Shown here: piece after piece, positions 1-5,187 of the stretch
How positions within the stretch are numbered: position 1 is the stretch's first letter
Layout of the letters: every line of letters begins with the position of its first letter
Assembly: GCA_003224785.1 (NCBI GenBank)
Contig: QHZV01000205.1
Location: 645 to 5,857 of the forward strand
Source: Acidobacteriota bacterium
GTDB taxonomy: Bacteria > Acidobacteriota > Terriglobia > Terriglobales > Acidobacteriaceae
DNA: 5,213 nt
Direction: 5' to 3'
Translations under genes and position numbers: made by a program
The notes under the pieces: model-generated
What the model saw: only the letters and a program-made list of their open reading frames with translations
What the model was told of the DNA's origin: nothing
Database searches by the model: none

Positions 1-1
1 C

Positions 2-64
2 GCCCTGATCAATCAGGACGCCTCGGCAGCCCTCCCCCAGGTCTGCCAAACCACGACTGAATAG
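2..64 (+). CDS. Possible C-terminal end of a rightward gene (partial)
   Basis: Reading from base 2 on the plus strand gives 20 open codons ending in TAG at 62-64, with the tail ALINQDASAALPQVCQTTTE. Fifteen of the 20 third positions are G or C, as expected for coding DNA in a GC-rich genome, and the composition is unremarkable. The gene would converge on the anti-sigma gene ending at 125, leaving a 60-base gap. No family can be recognised from so short a tail. The opposite strand is also open here in one frame with slightly weaker codon bias, so this could be chance. Confidence 0.25.
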   Translation, partial: ALINQDASAALPQVCQTTTE

Positions 65-124
65 TAGCTGCCGTGGCGGGAAGCGTAAATGTCACTTCAG
101 TAACCCCTGAATGGCTCCAATGGG

Positions 125-550
125 CTACTTGCGGCGCCAGCTCTGGCCCCCGTCAGATGTGGACCAAACCTCGCCATTTGAGGTACTTATCAAGCCATGG
201 GCCGGATCCGAAAATTCAATGTGCACAATGTCAGAAGTCAACTTCTGATTAGCGGCCGCAGGCTGAATCTGGTTCCACGTTTGGCCTGAATCAACCGAAT
301 GAAATAGCGCCCCAGCATTGGCTCCAACCCAGACCTCCTGCTTTATGGAGCAAAGAGATCGGAATGCGACATCTCTTGAAACCAGGGCGTTCTGCCAACT
401 GTGGCCAGAATCCAGTGATTTCTGCACCGCGCCCTCAGCTGTAAGCCTCCACTGCGCGATAGGCACTGTTTTCATTCGAGACGGGGCGTTGCTTGCAACC
501 GCCTTCTGCGGCATCGTTCCCTTAGCTTGGCCGCCTGCGAATCCGCTCAC
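125..550 (-). CDS. Asp-box (Ycf48/BNR-like) C-terminal part of the split anti-sigma/sensor gene
   Basis: This frame encodes about 141 residues from a GTG at 550. It carries three Asp-box motifs of the form S/T-x-D-x-G-x-x-W: SLDSGHSW (residues 45-52), SVDSGQTW (85-92) and TSDGGQSW (131-138). These are the beta-propeller hairpin turns of Ycf48/Hcf136- and sialidase-like (BNR) proteins. Three repeats are too few for a full propeller. The GTG has no convincing ribosome binding site. The frame stays open upstream to 577 and reads DAAPVPATVSGF, an Ala/Pro-rich continuation that suits the end of the preceding CarboxypepD_reg domain (ETVQLS) better than that frame's own Arg-rich tail. I therefore read this as the displaced C-terminus of the gene starting at 1589, about 487 residues if rejoined, and not as an independent gene. 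Translation from 550 as a separate product is the less likely alternative. Stop is TAG at 125-127. Confidence 0.7.
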   Translation of the reverse strand: MSGFAGGQAKGTMPQKAVASNAPSRMKTVPIAQWRLTAEGAVQKSLDSGHSWQNALVSRDVAFRSLCSIKQEVWVGANAGALFHSVDSGQTWNQIQPAAANQKLTSDIVHIEFSDPAHGLISTSNGEVWSTSDGGQSWRRK

Positions 551-1589
551 CGTTGCCGGTACGGGCGCCGCGTCCGCTCAATTGCACAGTCTCTGCCGCA
601 CTCCCTGGATCGAGTCTGACTCCAAGCGTTGCCACCTCGTTCTCCACCACAGCCAAGTTTGTGACTTCGCTGGATTTGAACCCGCTGGCTTCGGCCTTAA
701 TAGAGTAGGTACCAGGCGTCAAAGCACTAAAAACAAATCTTCCCTCGGGATCGGAAGTCGCCGTTTTCTCCCCAGCCGGCCCAAGCGTGCTGACCTTCGC
801 GTTGCCGATAGCAGCTCCGGAAGCATCAACAATGGTGCCATCCAAATTGCCTCTCCCAGATATTTGCGCGCTTAGGGCGTTGGAATTCGCCAAGCCGCCA
901 ACCACATAACTTTTGTCTTTCGCCACTGCGCCGGCCACCGCTGCCGAAGCAGCAGGAGTTACCTGATTTGTAGGCCCGGCAACGGTGCGTCCATTGATGG
1001 TCAAATTGTCGTTGCGTGATTTCTTAGCCTGATCTGCCACCGGCCCAGTTGAGACTCGCACCTGGTCCGAGTCATCGAACTGCATGCCGGCTTGCGGCTT
1101 CGCGGTCATGTGCTTGAGTTCGGGCCGCTCTTTCGCCACTGGCTGCGGGGCAGGGGCAAGCCGATCACGCGCACTCTCAACATCCGCCGGGGCCTTTTCC
1201 TGCGCCATTTTCGGCGAAGCCGAAACCGGAGCTGTTGCCATGTCACGCGATTGGCTGCTTAGAGTGCTCTTCTCAAGTAGCGAATGCCGGGCGGTCACAG
1301 CCACCCCCACAATCACGACCGATGCGGCAAGCGCGCCCCAGCGAAACATCATCCATGAGCGGCGCTTCGGCTGGTAGGAGAGAACCTGTTGCGCAGCTGC
1401 AGAATCCGGCGCAGCCAGGTAGAGAATTTCGCGGCAATTATGGCAGGCTCCCAGGTGCTGCAATAACTGCGCGCGCTCTGCCTGGAGCAGCGCGTTCTCC
1501 GCAAAGGCAGCAAGCACATCCGGATCCGGATGCGGCCCCGCCGCCTGCGCCTGCAAGCGTCCAGAAACGAGTTTTCTCAGTACGCCCAT
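522..1589 (-). CDS. Zinc-finger anti-sigma-like membrane protein with CarboxypepD_reg domain (N-terminal part, frameshifted)
   Basis: As sequenced this encodes 355 residues. Residues 20-52 form a putative anti-sigma zinc finger (zf-HC2 type): HPDPD at 20-24, then H45-x3-C49-x2-C52 in HLGACHNC. One hydrophobic segment at about 83-100 (FRWGALAASVVIVGVAVT), preceded by KRR, predicts an inner-membrane protein with the finger in the cytoplasm. A low-complexity Ala/Pro/Lys/Gln linker (about 105-245) follows, then a carboxypeptidase-regulatory-like beta-sandwich (about 249-327) with GTIVDASGAAIGNAKVS, PEGRFVFSALTPGTYSIKA and ASGFKSS. The family expectation is that the finger binds and inhibits the cognate sigma factor encoded just upstream. 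ATG 1589 was chosen because it lies 22 bases after the sigma stop, has GGGAG at 1600-1604, and the finger follows directly; the longer reading from 1688 overlaps the sigma gene. The last 17 residues (Arg-rich, ending RIRRRPS) look like out-of-frame translation after a frameshift near 574-578, beyond which the Asp-box domain lies in another frame. Confidence 0.85.
   Translation of the reverse strand: MGVLRKLVSGRLQAQAAGPHPDPDVLAAFAENALLQAERAQLLQHLGACHNCREILYLAAPDSAAAQQVLSYQPKRRSWMMFRWGALAASVVIVGVAVTARHSLLEKSTLSSQSRDMATAPVSASPKMAQEKAPADVESARDRLAPAPQPVAKERPELKHMTAKPQAGMQFDDSDQVRVSTGPVADQAKKSRNDNLTINGRTVAGPTNQVTPAASAAVAGAVAKDKSYVVGGLANSNALSAQISGRGNLDGTIVDASGAAIGNAKVSTLGPAGEKTATSDPEGRFVFSALTPGTYSIKAEASGFKSSEVTNLAVVENEVATLGVRLDPGSAAETVQLSGRGARTGNGERIRRRPS
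574..578 (-). other. Apparent one-base frameshift junction in the anti-sigma gene
   Basis: On the minus strand the N-terminal frame reads ...ETVQLS up to the AGC codon at 578-576. Skipping one G (of the GG at 575-574) gives GAC GCG GCG CCC, i.e. DAAPVPATVSGF and on into the Asp-box domain. The second frame has a TGA at 580-578 and the first ends in TAA at 524-522, so any switch must fall between about 577 and 522; the protein pattern favours the upstream end. The change equals one extra base (or two missing). There is no long homopolymer and no recognisable slippery site. It may be a real mutation or a read/assembly error; programmed shifting is least likely. Confidence 0.7.
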
Positions 1590-1599
1590 TTCTGGTTTG

Positions 1600-1604
1600 C
1601 TCCC
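1600..1604 (-). promoter_or_regulatory. Ribosome binding site of the anti-sigma gene
   Basis: GGGAG on the minus strand ends 10 bases before ATG 1589. It decides this start over the longer in-frame reading from 1688, which would overlap the sigma gene by 77 bases. The site lies between the sigma TAG (1612-1614) and the start, consistent with a tightly spaced two-gene operon. Confidence 0.6.
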
Positions 1605-1611
1605 AGTTTGA

Positions 1612-2535
1612 CTAGCTCCCTCCTTCACCAGCTTTTGCTCCTTTCTCTGAGAACGCCGGGGCCACCGAATCTTGCGCCAGGCTGGCACGAATATCCACAG
1701 TCATGTCGCGCACATCAGCGCTGAGCGCCTCTTCCGCCTGCCTGCGTCCCATCCCATGCCGAATCAGGTTTTTGAGGATTTGCTTGCGAATTCCTTTAGT
1801 AAGCTTTTCGACTTTCCGGCTGATCGTAGATTCGTGTACGGACAACGTCCGCCCAATCTGCGCCAGAGTGCGTTGATCCAGAAAGTATGAGGCCAGCACG
1901 AATCGGTCCTCTGCAGAGAGCGATCGCAAAGCATCATCCGTTGCGCGCTCGAGCCGAGTGTCCAACGGAATCGCCGGGGAGACCGTCGTCGCCGCGTACT
2001 GCGTCCCCTCTTCTGACTCTTCGTCCAGACTCACCAGCCGGCGCTGACGCCGATATCTGTTCACATGCTCCTGAGCCAAAACCGTTCGCAGCCAGCCATC
2101 AAGCGAGCCTCTGCCGCTATAGGAATTCAGTTTGCACACGCGTTCGCCGTCGCGAGTTCTCGTTCCGTACAAATCTGCATACACCGAATCAGCCAGTTCC
2201 CTGCCCGCCGAATCTTCACGCGTGATCTGCCTCGCGACGTCGTAAAGTTTTTCTCTGAAGCGGAGCATGAATATTTCCCATGCGCGTTCGTTCCCCGCGG
2301 CACACATTCGTGTGAGCACCAGATCTTCTACGTAAAGCCGGCTGCAGAAATCTTGCTTTTGCTTTGGTGAAGCTGCGGGTGGGCCCTTTGCTGCGACTTC
2401 ATCAAGGATCGCCGCAAACTCGTCGGCCCCAAGCCCAAAATCAGCCGCCTTGCTCTTTGAATAGAGCTCCGCAATGGATGGCGCCAGCACACCGCCCCCA
2501 ACAGGTTCGACTACGTCTTGGCCGATTGCGGACAT
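1612..2535 (-). CDS. ECF-like sigma-70 family RNA polymerase sigma factor
   Basis: This 307-residue protein redirects RNA polymerase to a specific promoter set. Region 2 spans about residues 75-165: NERAWEIFMLRFREKLYDVA gives the first helices, and SGRGSLDGWLRTVLAQEHVN (140-159) plus YRRQRR gives the 2.3/2.4 core that melts and reads the -10 element. Region 4 spans about 200-255, starting LSAEDRFVLASYFLDQRTLAQIG, with the helix-turn-helix TLAQIGRTLSVHESTISRKV (223-242) for the -35 element. There is no region 1.1 or 3, as expected for ECF-type factors. The protein is longer than a typical ECF factor (about 200 residues), with about 70 extra residues at the N-terminus and about 50 at the C-terminus (HGMGRRQAEEALSADVRDMT). 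I recall this extended form as common in Acidobacteriota. ATG 2535 is preferred over TTG 2556 because of the G-rich site just upstream. The gene is followed after 22 bases by its probable anti-sigma gene and faces a divergent ARPP-1 gene. Confidence 0.9.
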   Translation of the reverse strand: MSAIGQDVVEPVGGGVLAPSIAELYSKSKAADFGLGADEFAAILDEVAAKGPPAASPKQKQDFCSRLYVEDLVLTRMCAAGNERAWEIFMLRFREKLYDVARQITREDSAGRELADSVYADLYGTRTRDGERVCKLNSYSGRGSLDGWLRTVLAQEHVNRYRRQRRLVSLDEESEEGTQYAATTVSPAIPLDTRLERATDDALRSLSAEDRFVLASYFLDQRTLAQIGRTLSVHESTISRKVEKLTKGIRKQILKNLIRHGMGRRQAEEALSADVRDMTVDIRASLAQDSVAPAFSEKGAKAGEGGS

Positions 2536-2537
2536 GT

Positions 2538-2544
2538 CCCCCCC
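2538..2544 (-). promoter_or_regulatory. Unusual G7 ribosome binding site of the sigma gene
   Basis: Seven consecutive G residues on the minus strand lie two bases before ATG 2535. The run can pair with the anti-Shine-Dalgarno sequence but is not a standard AGGAGG. It supports ATG 2535 as the start. A homopolymer of this length is also prone to slippage and to read errors. Confidence 0.5.
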
Positions 2545-2560
2545 GGATGCTATCAAGTTT

Positions 2561-2592
2561 TTAGACGCAAGATCGTTGATTTTTGCCGTTCC
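2561..2592 (-). promoter_or_regulatory. Candidate ECF-type promoter of the sigma/anti-sigma operon
   Basis: On the minus strand GGAAC (2592-2588), a classic ECF -35 core, is followed by CGTCTAA (2567-2561), which resembles an ECF -10. A transcript would start near 2554, giving a leader of about 20 bases to ATG 2535 with the G7 site inside it. The weakness is the 20-base spacer, two to four bases longer than usual for ECF promoters, so the call is tentative. If real it suggests that the sigma factor drives its own operon. I saw no convincing housekeeping -35/-10 pair as an alternative. Confidence 0.35.
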
Positions 2593-2608
2593 TCAATCGC
2601 AAGGAACG
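2587..2608. repeat. Inverted repeat CGTTCCT-N8-AGGAACG (possible operator)
   Basis: Perfect 7-base arms at 2587-2593 and 2602-2608 flank an 8-base spacer, forming a 22-bp dyad 52-73 bases upstream of the sigma ATG and 130-151 bases upstream of the divergent ATG. Its left arm contains the GGAAC proposed as the minus-strand -35 element. It could be a dimeric regulator site or a chance dyad; it lacks a T-tract, so it is not an intrinsic terminator. Confidence 0.45.
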
Positions 2609-2640
2609 CGAGTACGTAAGAAGGCGAGGCCGCAGGGAAG

Positions 2641-2661
2641 GGCACGAGTTCCACTTGTGCC
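2641..2661 (+). other. Strong hairpin in the divergent intergenic region
   Basis: GGCACGAGT pairs with ACTTGTGCC around a three-base TCC loop, giving nine pairs. One is a G-U wobble (2646/2656) that becomes an A-C mismatch in the minus-strand RNA, so the fold is better on the plus transcript. It lies 77-97 bases upstream of the ARPP-1 start and may be leader structure. No T-tract follows directly, so it is not a typical terminator. Confidence 0.4.
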
Positions 2662-2727
2662 GATGCGTTGTACTTTTCTGATCGGCTTTAGCCGCTAGGG
2701 TATGCCTGTCGTTCCGAGCCGCGAACC

Positions 2728-2733
2728 AGGAGG
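2728..2733 (+). promoter_or_regulatory. Ribosome binding site (AGGAGG) of the ARPP-1 gene
   Basis: A perfect AGGAGG lies four bases before ATG 2738. It decides this start over the in-frame ATG at 2702, which has no such site and would put 12 extra residues ahead of a well-formed signal sequence. Confidence 0.85.
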
Positions 2734-2737
2734 ATTT

Positions 2738-3862
2738 ATGTCCAAATCCAAAAAGCTTTGGCTTGTGCTGGTGGTTGCATCCGTCGGGGTTGCAATGGCC
2801 GTAATCGTTCCCTGCCTTCGCGGAGGCGAAGTTCCCTCTAGCTCTCATTATCAGGTACTCGATCCTGTCCGGCATGGAAACCTGACCATCTTTCCTGTCG
2901 TCACCTCTTCCTCTCATGACACCCACGCCTTCCTCACTCTGGACGAAGGGTTGCGATCAGGTGATGTGATCGTCTCGGAGTCGGGCAACATTTCTCCTCT
3001 AGTCCGTCCGCGCCGCAGGGACGGCGTCTGGCGCGAGCCACACAGCGACGGCGCGCAGGTAAATCAGCTCGTACTGGTCAATAATTCGAAAAAGCCATTG
3101 CTTCTTCTCGCGGGCGAGATTGTCACCGGTGGCAAACAAGATCGCATCATCGGAAAAGACCGCTTAGTTCCCGCCGAGAGCGATCCCATTGATCTCAGCG
3201 TGTTCTGCGTTGAGCCCGGCCGCTGGGTCGCGGCATCCGGAAACTACAATTTCAAAGCTCCCGTCGCGATGGGTGCTGCAATGGGTGGAATGGTCCAGCC
3301 TTCAGTGCGTTCTAAAGCAATGGCGGACAAAGACCAAAGCAAAGTCTGGGACCAAGTCCGAGCTTCGAAACAAGAAATGGCGCAGGCTGTGCCGACTGCA
3401 AGCGAAACCGTCGAAGTAACAAGCTCCTACGCTGGTGCGATTCAAAACCAAGCAGTTCAGCATAAGCTCGAGTCGGTTGCTGCGCCGGTCGAACAGGAAT
3501 ATCAAAGTGTAATTCGTCAATTGCGCGATCGAAATGCGGTCGGCGTGGTGGTCGCTGTCAACGGAGAAATCATTTGGGCCGACGTCTTCGCCAGCTCAAA
3601 TCTGCTGGAGAAGTACTGGCCGAAGCTGGTGCGTTCTTATGCCGCCGAAGCCATGGTGCAGCGGACAAACTCCACAAGCGCCACCGTCAAGTCTGCGCAG
3701 GAATTCCTTGCTCGTATCGAAGGAAGACGCGAAGTAGTCGAGAGCGAACCCGGTCTCTACCGCCATACCGAAATCTCAGGCGATGGCTTCAAAGTGTTCG
3801 AGCTGACTTCGCTCCTGCCCGGCTCTGGCTTCGATCTGCACCTCGCCAAGATGAGCGACTAA
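2738..3862 (+). CDS. Exported or anchored ARPP-1/DUF6569 family protein
   Basis: This 374-residue protein starts with a signal-like segment: KSKK, then a hydrophobic stretch at about 7-25 (LWLVLVVASVGVAMAVIVP). C26 is preceded by I-V-P, a poor lipobox, so an uncleaved anchor or ordinary signal peptide is more likely than a lipoprotein. The family core follows: HGNLTIFPVV (47-56), LTLDEGLRSGDVIVSESG (66-83), VLVNNSKKPLLLLAGEIVTG (112-131), GKQDRIIGKDRLVPAES (132-148) and SVFCVEPGRWVA (154-165). A variable linker (about 185-250) leads to the second conserved block, VGVVVAVNGEIIWADVFASS (268-287) and YWPKLVRSYAAEAM (293-306). Both blocks match my memory of ARPP-1 (DUF6569), a domain named for association with rhodanese/phosphatase proteins. 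No enzymatic activity is known to me and no classical catalytic triad is visible. The gene is divergent from the sigma/anti-sigma operon and convergent with the dipeptidase, so it is probably a single-gene unit; regulation by the neighbouring sigma factor is inference. Confidence 0.8.
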   Translation: MSKSKKLWLVLVVASVGVAMAVIVPCLRGGEVPSSSHYQVLDPVRHGNLTIFPVVTSSSHDTHAFLTLDEGLRSGDVIVSESGNISPLVRPRRRDGVWREPHSDGAQVNQLVLVNNSKKPLLLLAGEIVTGGKQDRIIGKDRLVPAESDPIDLSVFCVEPGRWVAASGNYNFKAPVAMGAAMGGMVQPSVRSKAMADKDQSKVWDQVRASKQEMAQAVPTASETVEVTSSYAGAIQNQAVQHKLESVAAPVEQEYQSVIRQLRDRNAVGVVVAVNGEIIWADVFASSNLLEKYWPKLVRSYAAEAMVQRTNSTSATVKSAQEFLARIEGRREVVESEPGLYRHTEISGDGFKVFELTSLLPGSGFDLHLAKMSD

Positions 3863-3912
3863 GGAGGCGGCGCAAAACGTTTTTGGTCAACTGACAGGGC
3901 TGCAATAGGCTT
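3863..3912. other. Convergent intergenic gap without a clear terminator
   Basis: Fifty bases separate the TAA of the ARPP-1 gene (3860-3862) and the TAG of the dipeptidase (3913-3915). The gap holds a perfect AAAACGTTTT palindrome (3874-3883). A weak AATAG-gctt-CTATT hairpin at 3904-3917 overlaps the dipeptidase stop. Neither has the GC stem plus T-tract of an intrinsic terminator. Confidence 0.4.
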
Positions 3913-5082
3913 CTATTCGCCAACTACAGCCTCCAGTACCCGCAGCATATTGCCGCCCATGATTTTCTGGATGTCCACCTCGGTGTATCCGCGCTTGAGC
4001 AACGCCGCAGTGAGATCCGGCATTTTAGAAACGTCTTCGAGTCCCTTGGGAACATCGGGAATGCCATCAAAGTCGCTCCCGATTCCCACATGATCGATCC
4101 CTGCAACTTTCACAATGTGGTCAATGCAGTTTGCGGCATCGTCGAGCGTGGCGTGTCCAATATGGGTGGTGGCGTAGTCCGCCAGATACTCCTTTTTTGC
4201 GTAATCATCTAAAGCCGCACCTGTCATTGTCGGCTCAAGCGCATTTTCCTGAGTAGTCTTTTTCTTCAGATTTTCCGCATCCTGCTGATTGAGAAAAGCC
4301 GCAGAAAAATTCACGCCCACAACTCCGCCATTCTTGGCCAGCGCACGCAGCATGTCATCCGTCATGTTCCGTGGGACATCGGAGAGTGCGCGGCACGATG
4401 AATGCGAAGCAATGACCGGCTTCGTGGTCACCTCGAGCGCATCGTAAAAAGTTTTGTCTGACACATGCGAGATGTCCACGATCATGCCAATCGCATTCAT
4501 CTCGCGCACCACCTGCTTGCCAAAATCCGTGAGCCCGTTGTGCGCCGGCTTATCGGTTGAGGAATCGGCCCAGTTGTTGTTGCGGAAATGGGTGAGGGTC
4601 ATCGAGAGCACGCCCATGCGACGGTACATTCGCAGCACCGCCAAATCATCAGCGATTTGGTGCCCACCCTCGACCGTCAGCACTGCGGCAATCTTCTTCT
4701 GTCCGACAATGCGCTCAATGTCCCGTGCGCTGGTCGCCAGTTCGATTTGGTCCGGATATTTGTCCAGCAGGCGCTGCATTGCGTCACGCAAATCCAACGT
4801 TCGCCGCACCGCTTCAGAGCCTTTGTAGTAGGTCGGGACCCATAACGCGAAGAACGGAACATGGATCCCGCCTTCGCGCAGACGAGGAAGATCGATCATG
4901 CCGTCCGACGAGCGTTTGCCCAGATCGGCGTTTAAGTACGCGACACGTTGGACGGTGTCGTTGTGAGTATCGAAGCCGAGTACCTGGGCTTGAATGCGGC
5001 GGGCAGCTTCGTCAGGCTGCTCGGCAAAAACGAAAACGGGCGCCGCAAGCAACAGACACAAACCGGCAAGCAGTGTTCTCAT
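3913..5082 (-). CDS. Exported M19 (renal dipeptidase-type) metallopeptidase
   Basis: This 389-residue protein belongs to the membrane-dipeptidase family (peptidase M19), binuclear-zinc amidohydrolases that cleave dipeptides, often including D-amino acid forms. Residues 1-20 form a signal peptide (MRTLLAGLCLLLAAPVFVFA) with a likely cut after VFA, so it should act in the periplasm or outside. All expected metal ligands are visible: H40 and D42 in DTHND, E138 in TVEGGHQ, H206 in DISHVS, H227 in ASHSSCRAL and D337 in GIGSDFDG. R231 matches the conserved substrate-binding arginine. A Lys/Gln-rich insertion (about 265-305) separates GVVGVNFSAAF from the last conserved block and may form a lid. The C-terminal part reads GGNMLRVLEAV, the usual family ending. 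ATG 5082 was chosen for its GGGAGG site and signal peptide; the open frame runs back to 5202 but through the tandem repeat. Nothing links it by operon to the sigma switch. Peptidoglycan or peptide turnover is a likely but unproven role. Confidence 0.92.
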   Translation of the reverse strand: MRTLLAGLCLLLAAPVFVFAEQPDEAARRIQAQVLGFDTHNDTVQRVAYLNADLGKRSSDGMIDLPRLREGGIHVPFFALWVPTYYKGSEAVRRTLDLRDAMQRLLDKYPDQIELATSARDIERIVGQKKIAAVLTVEGGHQIADDLAVLRMYRRMGVLSMTLTHFRNNNWADSSTDKPAHNGLTDFGKQVVREMNAIGMIVDISHVSDKTFYDALEVTTKPVIASHSSCRALSDVPRNMTDDMLRALAKNGGVVGVNFSAAFLNQQDAENLKKKTTQENALEPTMTGAALDDYAKKEYLADYATTHIGHATLDDAANCIDHIVKVAGIDHVGIGSDFDGIPDVPKGLEDVSKMPDLTAALLKRGYTEVDIQKIMGGNMLRVLEAVVGE

Positions 5083-5085
5083 ACG

Positions 5086-5091
5086 CCTCCC
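5086..5091 (-). promoter_or_regulatory. Ribosome binding site of the dipeptidase gene
   Basis: GGGAGG on the minus strand ends three bases before ATG 5082, within a longer GAGGGAGG (5093-5086) that offers a second, better spaced GAGG. It fixes the start at the signal peptide and argues against the open-frame extension to 5202. Confidence 0.7.
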
Positions 5092-5112
5092 TCGAGCACG
5101 TGCAAACTCCGG

Positions 5113-5142
5113 AATGTAGCACACGGACAGCGTTTGAGAAAA
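5113..5142 (-). promoter_or_regulatory. Weak candidate promoter of the dipeptidase gene
   Basis: On the minus strand TTTTCT (5142-5137) is followed after 18 bases by TACATT (5118-5113), which matches TATAAT at four of six positions. It ends about 30 bases before ATG 5082. The -35 is poor, so this is only the best visible candidate. Confidence 0.22.
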
Positions 5143-5146
5143 CTCG

Positions 5147-5187
5147 GCTGGGGAAGCCAGCACCGACGCTGGGGAACCCAGCACCGA
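5147..5187. repeat. Tandem 21-base repeat, each unit a small hairpin
   Basis: Two copies, at 5147-5166 and 5168-5187, agree at 19 of 20 bases with a period of 21. The first contains GCTGG-GGAAG-CCAGC (5-bp stem) and the second GCTGGG-GAA-CCCAGC (6-bp stem), each followed by ACCGA. They lie 65-105 bases upstream of the dipeptidase ATG, outside its likely transcript start. The array ends 26 bases before the window edge, and no third copy is visible. It resembles dispersed intergenic palindromic repeats, but the function is unknown. Confidence 0.7.

Noticed and set aside
4..17. CCTGAT-CA-ATCAGG palindrome as the terminator of the anti-sigma operon
   Set aside because: The loop is only two to four bases and no T-tract follows on the minus strand. 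It may also lie in the tail of a coding frame.
318..875. Long plus-strand open frame opposite the anti-sigma gene
   Set aside because: It is antisense to a region with clear Asp-box and CarboxypepD_reg motifs. Its protein is Cys/Ser-rich without a recognisable domain and there is no ribosome binding site.
1235..1615. Plus-strand open frames opposite the zinc-finger region
   Set aside because: They are rich in Arg, Pro and Ala, as expected from the complement of the real gene, and match no family I recognise.
1590..1688. Longer anti-sigma reading starting at 1688
   Set aside because: It would overlap the sigma gene by 77 bases and adds a basic, unconserved-looking stretch. ATG 1589 has its own ribosome binding site and sits directly before the finger.
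2536..2556. TTG start of the sigma gene at 2556
   Set aside because: ATG 2535 has the G-rich site just upstream, and the TTG would fall at or before the proposed transcript start.
2702..2737. Upstream ATG 2702 for the ARPP-1 gene
   Set aside because: The perfect AGGAGG at 2728-2733 serves ATG 2738, and the signal sequence begins properly there.
3874..3883. AAAACGTTTT palindrome as a bidirectional terminator
   Set aside because: It has no loop and no GC-rich stem, so it cannot act as an intrinsic terminator.
4641..4660. CCAAATC-N6-GATTTGG inverted repeat
   Set aside because: It lies inside the conserved coding part of the dipeptidase (IADDLAVL region), so it is probably a chance dyad.
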